Shown here piece by piece: positions 12,343 through 23,142 of a stretch of DNA of 64,000 nucleotides (its first letter is position 1; every line of letters begins with the position of its first letter). The DNA is from Adiantum capillus-veneris (lineage: Eukaryota > Streptophyta > Polypodiopsida > Polypodiales > Pteridaceae). The stretch spans positions 80,256,025 through 80,320,024 of the forward strand of contig CM043958.1 in the NCBI GenBank assembly GCA_014529385.2, read 5' to 3'. The notes beneath the pieces were generated by a model. It was not told where the DNA came from. It worked only from the letters and a program-made list of their open reading frames with translations, and did no database searches. Made by a program: the position numbers and the translations under genes.

Positions 12343-12930
12343 GTGGATCACACGAGTCGGTCTCACCTGGCAGACATTCTTGTCAGCAAGGCTATCGATT
12401 TACCGGTCTATCCAAGGGTGGTACGAGATGAAGCTAAGGAGGAACCCCACTTGGAGGATGCTTTTACTATGTGGTTCGATGGAGCATATCGAAGGGTAGT
12501 GCAGAAAGCAGGAGGAGGTGTGGTGATACACGACCCACATGGCAAGACAATATTTTCGAAGGCATACAATTTAGAGGATGTCCACACCAATAATGAGGTG
12601 GAGTATCTCACTCTGTATTTGGGTTTGAAGCAGTGCATAGAGTTCGGCATTTCAAGGTTGGTGGTGAAGGGAGATGCATTGCTAGTCATCTAGCAACTGT
12701 TAGGCCAATGGCAGGTAAAGCGCGATTCTTTCAAGCATTGGTTCTTTTCCATCAAGAAGATGTTGAAGTCTTTTGAAGAAGTCCAATTCAAGCATGTGAG
12801 GAGAGAGCAGAATCAAGAGGCGGATCAACTAGCTAGTAGCAAAGTACAGGTGGATGTTGCAGGTCTATATGTGGCCCCAGCCACTTATGCGGGTAGAGAG
12901 ACTCTTAAGGAGATCGAAGGCTTTTGAGTA
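12343..12930 (+). pseudogene. Second (archaeal-type) RNase H domain of element D
   Basis: After the first RNase H comes another RNase H fold: WFDGAY at about 12472, NNEVEY at about 12590, a KGDALLV motif at about 12668, and EADQLA near 12820. Those four supply the Asp, Glu, Asp, Asp catalytic set. A TAG at 12691-12693 and a frame change near 12928 break it. A second RNase H between RT-RNase H and integrase is known from the Tat/Ogre branch of Ty3/gypsy, so I place D there. Cleavage of RNA in RNA-DNA hybrids is the family role. Confidence 0.75.
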
Positions 12931-14305
12931 CAGGGCAATGTTTCGACGGTTTGTCCAAGCTACAAAAGAGGAGAGTAGTGCAAAAGGCCCGCAAATTCAC
13001 ATTGGTAGGTGAAGATCTCATGAACTATGGGCGTGACGGAGTGCTTAGAAGGGTGTTGTACAAAGAAGAGATAGGGATGGTGTTGGAGCAATGCCATGAA
13101 GAGAGCGGACATCAGGGCAAAGATCAAGTTCTGTTTCGAGTGCTTAGAGCAGGCTTTTGGTGGCCTTCTATTCTGAAGGACGTGCATTACTCGTGCAAGA
13201 CGTGCCACGAGTGTCAGACTATAGGTGAAAGACGACTAGTAGCGGAGTCACAGGGTGCCATCATCGCACAAAGCGCTTTTGAGAAGTGGGGCTCGATGCT
13301 ATAGGCCCTCCCAAAGTCTACAAGTGGTAAGAAGTACGTGGTGGTAGCCCTTGACTACCTTACAAGGTGGGTCGAGTCCAAAGCAGTGAAGGAAGTAAAT
13401 GCTAGTGTTGTGGCTCAGTTTGTGTTTGATAATATATGTTGTCGTTTTGGTGTTCCATGGGTGTTAGTTTCTGATAGGGGTTAAGGGTTTAGAAGTAAGC
13501 TCATGAGCACAGGTTTTCCTCACCCTATCACCCCCAATGCAATGGTCTAGTCGAGAGTGCTAATGGTCAAATTGTCAAGATGTAAACGAAGTATGTGTAC
13601 AAGCAGGAAGCTGAGTGGGAAACAAATTTAGAGAAGTGTCTGTGGGCGTATAGAACGTCCTATAAAGTGGCTACAAACTTCACTCCATTCAAGCTTGTCT
13701 ATGGTAAGGAAGCAGTGTTGCCAGTGCATGCACAGCTAGGTGCTTTAAAGAGTATGTGCCGTGTCAATGCCACTCAACAAGGAGTTCTACAAGATCAGAT
13801 AGCCAGCTTGGAGGCTTTGCAGATGGACAGGGAGGCAGCGGCAGACTACTACGTGAAGCAGAGAGAGAAGCGGGTTGCCAAATTCAATCAGAACCTGCCG
13901 GACAAGAAGATAAAGGAAGGAGACCTGGTCATGAAATACGAAAGCTACCTGGATTTCACATTCCAGAAGAAGTTCAAGAAGAAGTGGACGGGTCCATATA
14001 AAGTGAAAAGGGCCTTTCCCAATGGGACGTATCAACTGGTAAGGGCAAATGGCCAGCTTCTTAGGAACAGGGTAAATGGTGTGTGGCTCAAATTGTACTT
14101 CGAGAGGAGTCTAGTGCCTGAGGTGCAGCAAATTATAATCGAAGGGGGGTGGGCAACCCACCTAGAGCATGCAGTGTGCGAGAGAAGGAAGATGAAGTTT
14201 CTGTACATAGCCTCTACATACAATTATGGTTTTGCGAGTTCTTTTTATCGTCAGTTTGCTGTGCCAGTTTTAAAGTTTTGTACATATGCTTTTGGTCGAA
14301 CATAA
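12924..14305 (+). pseudogene. Integrase pseudogene of element D
   Basis: The zinc-binding part (HEESGHQGKD, then CKTCHEC) lies at about 13092-13220. The core follows with a frame problem and stop near 13300, VVALDYLTRWVES near 13340, SDRG near 13470, and TAA at about 13482. The C-terminal part (13595-14305) is in a different frame and carries LEKCLWAYRTS, YGKEAVLP and a WTGPYKV motif. There is no chromodomain-like end, unlike elements A and B. At least two frame changes and two stops make it inactive. Confidence 0.8.
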
Positions 14306-14313
14306 ATGTTCGA

Positions 14314-14333
14314 CGAGGGGGCAAGGCAATGTT
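14314..14333 (+). other. Polypurine tract of element D
   Basis: A purine-rich run (gaggggg-caaggcaa) sits immediately before the 3' LTR start TGGTGTAG. It is in the expected position for plus-strand priming. Confidence 0.6.
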
Positions 14334-16030
14334 GGTGTAGCTAAAGTTGGTCGAAGCTATCAAGTGGTCTATGCCAAGCAAAAGGTGCATTCGAGTGCAG
14401 TGCAGAAGGCTAGGGTAGGTGCCAAGGCCCTTGGCAGCCAAAGGATATCAAAAACGTATGCCTGATGCGGTTTTTTAGGCCAAAAGTGCAGCGGAATGGT
14501 CTAGATGGGATGACAGATGAAGATGTCCAAAATGCCGATTCAAAGCTCTAGAATGTAAAGTTCAGCATGCTCTAGAAGCCGGTCCAGACGGCTCGTCAAA
14601 TGGAGCCCCAGTGCTCAAGATATTACAGTTTAAAGAAAGAGTATGTAGCAGATCCCGATGGACAGGACAGCTGGGGACAGGTAGCCCAGACAGGTGTGAG
14701 TGTATATGTGTGTAGAGCTCGAGTTGTGGAGCATGCTTGTCTTCTCGGATTGCAAATCGGAGCTTTGGATAGCAAGATATGGTCAGTTGAAGATTTCCTG
14801 GGGGCCAGGTCTGAGCTCATTTGACCGCACTGGGAAATGTGCCATCTAGCATCTTTTGAGCCTCGCCAAGGTTCTCGGCAATAGTATGCACTATGTGAAG
14901 CTAGCACAAATCAACGGTTCGTCGAACGAACACTCGGTCAGCTAGATGCGGCAGGCCAGAGTCGGGAGGTGATGCCGAGAGAAGAATTAGCAGATGTTTT
15001 TCATCATTTTCGCGGCCTCAAAAAGCACACACGAAAGGATCCATAGGCGGCGAGGGTTTCATGGGCTGAGACCGGTACGGTAAAGATTCGACCCGATGGG
15101 CAAGATATGGGGACAGGGTAAAGGCAAAGCCAAAAAGGGGTTTTTTTTTTTTAAGTTATGGGGGTTTTTTCAATTTTCCAAGGGTCTTGAGGCCATGAAC
15201 CAGGAGAGTGCCACGTGGCTCAGAAAATCCCACATGCGCCATAAGGCACCAGAAATTAGGAGTACATTAACTGTGGAGTGGCCCTATTCGAGGCATGCAA
15301 GAGGGAGAGAGAGTGAGCTCCCTTCGTGGGCTATAATGGAAAGCGCCGGTGGCACTGCGCAGGTGGAGGTTGGGTGATTTTGGCAATAGCCGGCGGCGCA
15401 GTGGCGCGCGCGCCCGTGCGGGAGGCAAGTAGAGGTGATGACGTGGCGCCCGACATGGGCAGTTCCCACGGCCCAATGGGCCCCGAAGTTTTAAAGGGAA
15501 AGGGAGGGGGCAATAACGACATCGCTATTGCCTCCCCCCCTCAGGTAAGAGATGAGTCCCGCGGCATAGAGAGTGAGAGGGAAGGTCCGGGCAAAGCCAA
15601 GCAAGGCCAAGTGGCCGGGCAAATGGGAAGACCAGAGAAGCAGGACAAATCAAAGATGGGCAAGGGCAAAGGGCATGGCCGTCCGGGCAAATCTAAGGGT
15701 GCAAAGTCAAGCCAAAGTGAAGGCCCAGTGGATCAAAGAGCAAAGAGGAGTCGCATGGATAAGGAGTGAAGGTCAAAGTCAAATATTGAGCAGTATAAGG
15801 CTAAACCAAAAGAGGGTAAAAGGTCAAAAATAAAAAATAAAAAATGAAGAGCCTATGGGGCAATAGCAACGTCGCTAATGCCCCCCCCCCTCTCAAGTGC
15901 AAAGAGTGAAGAAGAGAGAGATAGAGCAAAGCGGTGCCCTCTTTCCCAAAAGATACCAATTCAAGATGCCAGGTGGACCAATTGAAATGCAAATTCCCAA
16001 TTTAAAGGCCCCCTCTATAAAAGTCAAAAA
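14334..16030 (+). repeat. 3' LTR of element D, left piece
   Basis: Near-identical to 6758-8490. It breaks off after 'gtcaaaaa' at 16030, where element B begins. The right piece resumes at 24778 with 'tgaatcgaatttgg', matching 8491 onward. Confidence 0.9.
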
Positions 16031-17582
16031 TGTCATAAAATCTAATATCTAACCAACCCAAATGATTTTCTCATATTAAATTCATCACTTAATGTGGGAG
16101 AATAAAGGGGAACAAGTGTTAAGATATAGATATGTGCTTATAGATCTATCTCAACACGGGGCCAATAGTAAAGGGGCCCAAAAGGGAGATGGTCTATCAA
16201 AGAGCAAGGCTAACCAATGGAGCATAAGACCTTAGGGTTAGCTTCATTGAAGACCTCCAATAAATGTGTGTAAAAGTCCTTTGACCTTAGGTAAGCTAGG
16301 ATTGAGCTTGAGGTGGGAACCCGGCCCAAGCTCGAGGTGCTTGTCCTACTTGAGGTGCTTGAGGTGTTTGTCATGCTTGAGGTGCTTGATTAAGATGCTT
16401 AAGGTGCTTGACTTGCTGCATGATCAAGGTACTTGAGGTGCCTTGAGAAGCTTGCCTGAGATGCTTGTGGGAACACGCCCTAGTTCAAGTGCTTTGTCAT
16501 GCTTGGTGAGTAAGGTGCTTGATCACCTAAAGTCAAAATCATTCCTACAAGAGGGGGGGCGAGCCCTTTTCCTAGGGGCTAGAGAGAGAACACCCACTCA
16601 CACACACAAGGGAAGCCCCAACTTGAAGAGGCAGCAAGGACACATATTGGCTAAGCTTCAAAGGGGTCCAATGAAAAATTACATGAATTATCTAATTGTT
16701 TTAGCATTTATCTAGCCCTCTCTCTCAAAAAGGAAAGGGGGACACTTGTCTCAAGGCTACCCCTACTGCTTGTAATGCCTCCTGCTCATGATTGGCTAGG
16801 CCTGGGAGGGTCCAATGAGCTTCAAGCATGAGCTACAAGGGGGGGTCGACCCAAGCTAGCTAGGGGCTTGCTTGAGGGGTATACTCACCCACACACACTC
16901 ACAATCACTCTCTTTGTGTGCTATGCAAAGTGCAAGAGCTCCCTCTCCAAGCAAGTGGAGGTTGAGAGCCTACACCAACTCTCTTGGCTATGGAGTGCAA
17001 ATCCAACCAAGAGCCATGCTTCAATGCTTGAGCGTGTCATCTCCTTCTTCTTGATTACTATGCTATTATGTATGTTAGCAACAAGAGTATGATAAGTGAG
17101 GAACTAGTTCTTTCTCCTATGAAGTGTTTCTTCTTCCTCTTCCCTACCCTCATTCCCTGCTAGCTCTCTCCACCTTCAAAGGTGTTTGAGGTCTTGGGAC
17201 TGAGGCTTGGGACAATTAAATCTTTCTTCAAGTTCATGTTATGGTATGATTGTGATGCATGAAGCTTTCCATCTTCATTGCATCACCTAGGTCACAAGGA
17301 ACACAAAGAATGTATTGTAACAAGTCTCTCTTAATGGGAGAAATCATAATACAAATGCCTATTGGAGGGGGGACCGGCTCCACATATATCCGGTCCTCAA
17401 CTGTTGTCATGTTCTCTAAATTCTCTCTCTTGCAAAAGTATTGTTCATGCCAAGTTAACTAATTGCTATGATTATGTTGCTATCTTCAATTATGTCTACC
17501 CGCTGTGCTCACAAAGTTATTTCTCGAAAGTATTCTCATTAATTTCCGCTATTCTCAAGTTGAATAGGCTAATTCCATTACA
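16031..17582 (+). repeat. 5' LTR of element B
   Basis: Runs from TGTCATAAAATC to TTACA, followed by a primer site. It includes a minisatellite of 'gcttgaggt'-like units at about 16310-16450. A relative of the LTR of A and C but clearly a separate subfamily. Confidence 0.92.
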
Positions 17583-17583
17583 T

Positions 17584-17595
17584 TGGTATCACAGC
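17584..17595 (+). other. Primer binding site of element B
   Basis: TGGTATCACAGC, the initiator tRNA-Met type site with one changed base (consensus TGGTATCAGAGC), two bases after the LTR. Confidence 0.85.
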
Positions 17596-17997
17596 ATTTG
17601 GTTTCTCTTTTCTTGCTTAAGAAGAGAGGTCCTTAAGTAGCCTATAAATGGTTGATGTTGTTAATTATAATAGGGTAAGTGGAACTGGGATCTAATATCG
17701 GTTTTGTTAAGGCCACTATGTGGGGGATGGTGCACACCTCGGGAGCTTTGGACTTAATAATGGAGTCTTTTTAGACTTGCCTACAGCTTTACCATTATTG
17801 AGCCATAAGAAGTCCGAAAGGAGCTAGCCCTTGGCAACTCTGCTATGTTAGACCTACTCCTCTACTCTCTATAATTAACCACTTTGACTCGTGGGTGTAG
17901 ATACTTAAGAGCCAATTTTCAAAGGCTAAGAGGAGTGGCAACTAAGGTTTTGAATTGCCAAAGCATACACTAAGTACATACATAAAATTTTGTTAAC

Positions 17998-18714
17998 ATG
18001 GCTGACAATAATCAAGAGAGTAGAATGAACATTGATAGCTTTGATTTTGCACATAAAGGTGCTAATGATGATGCTCCCATGTTTGTGAATTATCTTGTGA
18101 CTAGGTTGCAACAAGCTATGGGCAACCCTACCTTGCAAGCCGAAGTTACTCAACAACTTCGTGCCTATGGAATTTCCCTTCCTCTCCAAGAGGAGAGAGA
18201 GCTTAGGAGGCCTCTTGAAGAGACCCCCAAAAGAAGACTCTCTCCCATTCGAGAGGAGGAATCCAAAGAGAAAGAAAGCAATGAAAGTCTAAGTTCATCT
18301 GAAGATGTGGCTCCACGAAGAAGGCGGTCTAGACGATCGCCTACTCCTCCCAAGAGGAAAAGAGCAACCCATAGTCCTTCTCCTCATCACTCTGAAAGGC
18401 AAGAGAGGAAACAAAGGAAGAAAAGGGCTAGGAAGAGGTCACCCTCTTCTCCTTCTTCTTCACCTTCCTCCTCTTCCGATGAAATTTATGGCTATTCTCC
18501 TAGAGAATACAAGAGGGGAGGACATCGCAAATCATTTCCTGCATGGCGAAGGTCACAAAAGCTAAAGAAGTTCAAGGAGGGAGGAAAGAGTATCTCTTTT
18601 CTCACCTACGATGGCACCTTTGGTGCTACCACAAAGTCTTGGCCTTCATCCAGCAATTTGACGCGGCCTTTGGGGACGAGGGCTTCACAGAGTCCTCCAA
18701 GCTACGTCATGTAG
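17998..18714 (+). CDS. gag N-terminal reading frame of element B
   Basis: Starts at ATG 17998 (MADNNQES), about 400 bases after the primer site. It encodes a Ser/Arg/Glu-rich N-terminus (SSSSSD and RKRSPSSPS-like tracts). It reaches the start of the capsid domain (ISFLTYDGTFGATTK, ending about 18640). Beyond that this frame reads through non-homologous residues to a stop at 18714, while the rest of gag continues in the frame of the next feature. Either a one-base deletion or a minus-one shift is needed to join them. The overlap region is 18543-18714. Confidence 0.75.
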   Translation: MADNNQESRMNIDSFDFAHKGANDDAPMFVNYLVTRLQQAMGNPTLQAEVTQQLRAYGISLPLQEERELRRPLEETPKRRLSPIREEESKEKESNESLSSSEDVAPRRRRSRRSPTPPKRKRATHSPSPHHSERQERKQRKKRARKRSPSSPSSSPSSSSDEIYGYSPREYKRGGHRKSFPAWRRSQKLKKFKEGGKSISFLTYDGTFGATTKSWPSSSNLTRPLGTRASQSPPSYVM

Positions 18715-21700
18715 CTATGCACTTCCAAAAATCAGCTCGTCAATGGTGGGCTAGCCTTCGTGGCAATGGAGAAGCCCCAAAGACATGGAAAACTCTACGA
18801 GTTTCCATCATGAAGCAATTTCTGCCAAGCGATACTAAAGATAAAGTTCTTACCGAATGGCGCGGCTTGAAGCTTCTCTCTCATGAGTCTATCAACAAGT
18901 ATGTAGACAAGTTTTGGGATTTACATCTCAAAGCTACTGTCTTTCAAAAGATATACTTTGCCGAGCAAAGACAACAATTCTGTGTGGGATTACCTGAAGA
19001 GATGGCCGAATACATCAACTCTCAACGGCCCGGTACTATTACCGAAGTAATCCACCACACCATGGTTGCTTCACGCATCAATTTCCATCAAGGGGCTAGA
19101 CGTAATGTCAAGCCCATGGAAAACAAAGATAAAAATGATGCAAAGGGGAAATCCAATTCTCAAAATAATTCCCAAGGCACTTCCAACAACAACAACAACA
19201 ACAACAATCGGTCCAAGGAGAAGGGAGTTTACAAAGGTAAAAACAAACTCTCTCCTGAAGAGCTTGAAGCTTTTCGCAAGGACCATAAGTGTTTCAAGTG
19301 TGGAGAGCAAGGACATGGCTATCGTTCTTGCCCCAAGAAGAATACTCGCAATGAGACTCCTAGAGCTTCCACCATCGAAGCTCCAAAAGAGGATGCTCAT
19401 TGCAAAGGATCATCACTCTCCTATGCTTGGGGAAAGGTAAGAGAGCATGATGCCTTCATCTTGTTTGACCCTCGCTCTACTCTTAACTTCATATCAATAG
19501 AGTTGGCCACCAAGTTGGGCATTCAAGCTTTTGAGATGGGAGATATAGTAGTCGTTGATGCAGCTTTCGAGGGACAACAAGCCTCCGTTACTCCCTTGAT
19601 TGGGAAGTTGAGGCTTCATGTCCAAAGCTATGTCGACAAAGAAGACTTCTTCATATCTCCTCTCCAACATCAAGATGTTATCCTAGGGGCACCATGGTTT
19701 GATCGCATGGCTGCCAACATGAAGTTCCCTGAAAGGAGAATTTACTTCACTTACAGGGGAAAGAACATGTATATAGATGCTAGTGAGCATGGTCGCACTA
19801 TTCCACTTGTAAATCCTCTTTCTTTTGATAAGTCAATGAAGAGCTCAGTTTCTGCGTACATGATTTTTTTCAAAGAGTCTCCAAAAGATACTAATGTTTC
19901 ATCAAATGTAAATGATAGGAATCAAGAAGAGTTGGACTTGTCTAATTTTCTAAAAGGATTCCAAGATGTGTTCATCGATGATATCCCTATGGACTTACCT
20001 CCAAAACGAGGGGATGATGACCATCGTATTGAGCTCCTTCCTGGAAGCTCACCACCTAACAAGCCTCCTTATCGAGTCTCACAAGCTCAACAAGAGGAGA
20101 TAATGAGGCAAGTACAAGAGCTGGTAGACAAAGGGATGGTGAGGCCTAGTTCCTCTCCCTTTTGTTCTCCAGTCCTTTTAGTGCAGAAGAAAGATGGTAC
20201 ATACCGTAAGTGTGTGGACTATCGAGCACTAAACCATATCACTATCAAAAGCAGATTTCCTGTACCTCGGGTAGAAGATATGTTTGATAAGCTACAAGGC
20301 TCTACCTACTTCAGTAGGATTGACCTTAAGAGTGGCTATCATCAAATAAGGATAGTGGATGAAAATATCTTAAAGACCGCGTTTCGCACAACGTTTGGTC
20401 TTTATGAATATCTAGTCATGCCTTTTGGCTTGACTAATGCACCAGCTACGTTCAATCATTTGATGGAGAAAATTTTTAGACCATATCGAAAATTCACTGG
20501 AGTGTTTTTTGATGATATCATCATCTACTCCAAGTCTTTGGAGGAACATAAGCAGCATCTCCAAGTGATTTTTCAAGCATTGAGGGAGAACAAGCTTTAT
20601 CTCAACCAAAAGAAAAGCGAATTCTTCCTTCAAGAGATTCAATATCTAGGTCATATTATCTCTCACGATGGTATTCGTATGGATCCATCAAAGTTAGAGG
20701 TAATAAAATCATGGCCAAACCCAAGGAATCTACATGAGCTAAGAAGCTTTATTGGTATGTGTGCATACTATAGACGCTTCATAGCAAAATTCTCTCAAGT
20801 AGCAGGACCACTTCACGACTTAACAAAGAAGAACGTTAAGTTTGTATGGACTGCTAAGGAGCAAAATGCTTTTGAAAAACTCAAAGAGAAGCTTACTTCC
20901 CAACCAGTCCTCGTGCTTCCGAATCTCTCAAAGCCATTTGAGGTCCAATGTGATGCTTGTGGTGATTGCCTTGGAGCGGTTTTGCTTCAAGAAGGGCATG
21001 CCATAGCATATGAGAGCCGAAGGCTCAATGGTGATGAACGAGTCTTGGGCATTTATGAGAAAGAGCTTTTAGCTGTTCTACATGCCCTAGACACATGGAA
21101 GCACTACCTATTGGGGACTCCATTTATCCTACGAACGGACCACCAAAGTCTCAAGTATTTCATGACGCAAACCAAGCTTTCCGACAAACAAATGAGGTGG
21201 GCAAATTTTCTTTCGCAATTTAATTTCCATTTTGCTCACATAGCTGGTAAGCACAATCAAGTTGCCGATGCACTTTCACGACGACCAAAATTTAATGCGG
21301 TGTCTATAGCTACTCACAATGATCTATCCTCTATGATAGATGAGTATGCTACTGACCCTGACTTCAGAGACATAATGTCAGCCCTTGCTTTGGGGAAGAA
21401 AGAGGAACCATTCACCTTGCAGGATGGTTATCTTCTCCACGGCAATAGGCTATGTGTTACCCATTCCCTTCATGACAAGGTTATGTATGAATCCCATGCT
21501 CCTCCATATGCAGGGCATAGAGGTATTCAACCTACTCTCCGAGGAGTAGAGACGTATTTCTATTGGCCTACCATGAAAGTGGACATACAAGAGTATGTTT
21601 CAAAATGTGTAGTATGCCAAAAGACCAAGTATGATAGAGGGAAGCAACCTGGATTACTCCAGCCATTGCCTATTCCAAATTCACCATGGGAGAGTATATC

Positions 21701-22811
21701 CATGGATTTCATCTTTGGATTACCCAAGTCTATCCATGGGAATACAGGAATATGGACAATAGTGTACAGGTTTAGCAAGCAAGCACATTTTATTCCTGTC
21801 AAAAAGACTATTAAGGCACATCAAGTGGCAACTCTCTTCATATCTCAGATTTTCAAACACCATGGATTACCCACATCCATCGTGTCAGATAGAGATCCTA
21901 GAATGACCAGTAATTTCTGGAAAGGTCTCTTTGAAAATCTAGGAACAAGATTGAATTTCTCTTCGGCCTATCACCCACAAACGGATGGCCAAAGTGAGAT
22001 AGCCAATCTTACGATACTCGATCTACTCAAAACTTATGTTACCGAAGTAGATCAACGCTCACAATGGGAAAAGTATTTACCGTTAGTAGAGTATGCCTAC
22101 AATAATACTGTACATACTTCTACGGGGAAAGCACCTTTCGAGATCATAGAGGGAAGACCTAAAAGTCCCTTGCTACTCAAAGTACATGGGAAGATCTTCG
22201 CCGCCGATGAGTATAGCCGTGACCTACAAGAATCTTTTCAAAAGATTAGGGAGGCTATAGCCATCTCTCAACAAAGGCAAAAAGCTGTTGCTGATAAGCA
22301 CAGAAGAGCCTTAATGTTCAAAGAAAATGATTGGGTCTTACTCAAGTTTCCTAAGGCTCGATTAAGGCAAACGACGGGCAAAAATCCTAGGGGCCATCAA
22401 AAGTATTATGCTAAACTAGCAAAAAGATACTATGGTCCTTTCCAAATCTTGAAGCCTATCAATGAGACGGCTTATCAACTCAAGTTGCCCAACCATTGGC
22501 TTATACACAATGCCTTTCATGTAAGCTTACTTAAGCCCTACAAAGGAGAGCCACCAATTGAACCAATTATTGAAGACCCTCCCGAAGTCGAAGACCAAGA
22601 AGAGGTGCTACAACCCGAAGCTGTCCTTCGGCATGAAGACAAGGTACTACGACATGGTAAGATAATCCGACGGTATCTTATTAAGTTCAAAAATTATCCT
22701 TTTGAAGATGCTAAATGGATGCAAGGAGTACAACTTAAGGATAGTATGAACCTTGTCAATGCTTACAATGCTACATTAGAGGAAGCAAATGTACAAATTT
22801 CTTTTAAATGA
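18543..22811 (+). CDS. gag-pol polyprotein reading frame of element B (1422 codons)
   Basis: One uninterrupted frame; the genuine gag part begins near 18640. Domain order by residue of this frame: capsid (about 35-170), zinc knuckle CX2CX4HX4C (250-263), protease (from 309), RT with Phe-Asp-Asp active site (aspartates near 657-658), RNase H (from about 804). Integrase follows, with HHCC from 985 and catalytic Asp 1055, Asp 1116 and Glu 1152, i.e. D, D-35-E. A chromodomain-like tail lies at about 1355-1395 (YLIKFKNYPFEDAKWM). Oddities: the protease triad is Asp-Pro-Arg where A and C have Asp-Pro-Gly. The integrase also has WTIVYRF where A has WTIVDRF. The product would be cut into enzymes for reverse transcription and integration; with Arg in the triad the protease is probably dead. 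Confidence 0.9.
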   Translation: MAKVTKAKEVQGGRKEYLFSHLRWHLWCYHKVLAFIQQFDAAFGDEGFTESSKLRHVAMHFQKSARQWWASLRGNGEAPKTWKTLRVSIMKQFLPSDTKDKVLTEWRGLKLLSHESINKYVDKFWDLHLKATVFQKIYFAEQRQQFCVGLPEEMAEYINSQRPGTITEVIHHTMVASRINFHQGARRNVKPMENKDKNDAKGKSNSQNNSQGTSNNNNNNNNRSKEKGVYKGKNKLSPEELEAFRKDHKCFKCGEQGHGYRSCPKKNTRNETPRASTIEAPKEDAHCKGSSLSYAWGKVREHDAFILFDPRSTLNFISIELATKLGIQAFEMGDIVVVDAAFEGQQASVTPLIGKLRLHVQSYVDKEDFFISPLQHQDVILGAPWFDRMAANMKFPERRIYFTYRGKNMYIDASEHGRTIPLVNPLSFDKSMKSSVSAYMIFFKESPKDTNVSSNVNDRNQEELDLSNFLKGFQDVFIDDIPMDLPPKRGDDDHRIELLPGSSPPNKPPYRVSQAQQEEIMRQVQELVDKGMVRPSSSPFCSPVLLVQKKDGTYRKCVDYRALNHITIKSRFPVPRVEDMFDKLQGSTYFSRIDLKSGYHQIRIVDENILKTAFRTTFGLYEYLVMPFGLTNAPATFNHLMEKIFRPYRKFTGVFFDDIIIYSKSLEEHKQHLQVIFQALRENKLYLNQKKSEFFLQEIQYLGHIISHDGIRMDPSKLEVIKSWPNPRNLHELRSFIGMCAYYRRFIAKFSQVAGPLHDLTKKNVKFVWTAKEQNAFEKLKEKLTSQPVLVLPNLSKPFEVQCDACGDCLGAVLLQEGHAIAYESRRLNGDERVLGIYEKELLAVLHALDTWKHYLLGTPFILRTDHQSLKYFMTQTKLSDKQMRWANFLSQFNFHFAHIAGKHNQVADALSRRPKFNAVSIATHNDLSSMIDEYATDPDFRDIMSALALGKKEEPFTLQDGYLLHGNRLCVTHSLHDKVMYESHAPPYAGHRGIQPTLRGVETYFYWPTMKVDIQEYVSKCVVCQKTKYDRGKQPGLLQPLPIPNSPWESISMDFIFGLPKSIHGNTGIWTIVYRFSKQAHFIPVKKTIKAHQVATLFISQIFKHHGLPTSIVSDRDPRMTSNFWKGLFENLGTRLNFSSAYHPQTDGQSEIANLTILDLLKTYVTEVDQRSQWEKYLPLVEYAYNNTVHTSTGKAPFEIIEGRPKSPLLLKVHGKIFAADEYSRDLQESFQKIREAIAISQQRQKAVADKHRRALMFKENDWVLLKFPKARLRQTTGKNPRGHQKYYAKLAKRYYGPFQILKPINETAYQLKLPNHWLIHNAFHVSLLKPYKGEPPIEPIIEDPPEVEDQEEVLQPEAVLRHEDKVLRHGKIIRRYLIKFKNYPFEDAKWMQGVQLKDSMNLVNAYNATLEEANVQISFK

Positions 22812-23142
22812 CTCATGTTTTTGTCTTATATGACTAGTCCTCTTTTTAATTGTGCACAAATTTAACTAGTATGCATGCTTAGAATCATGTTTGTGATGAC
22901 GACGTCTCTCAAACACCAAGTAGAATTTGTCACTCTACTTGGGAGAATGAAATGGACTAAAGAGCAGACATGCGTGCGGCAGCTATGTCTCCCAAGCACC
23001 AAATGGATTAGTCATCCATCTTGGAAAGATGCCGTAGGGTAAAAAGGTATCCTTTACCCGCTAAGTACGATTGACTAATGACTAAGACTTTATCTCTTCT
23101 ACCTCATAGTCGAGGACGACTATGATTTCAAGAGAGAGGTAA
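22812..23142 (+). other. 3' untranslated part and polypurine tract of element B
   Basis: A non-coding spacer with small internal repeats ('caccaagtag', 'actagtcatcca'). It ends in the purine run 'agagagaggtaa' (about 23131-23142) directly before the 3' LTR. Confidence 0.75.
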
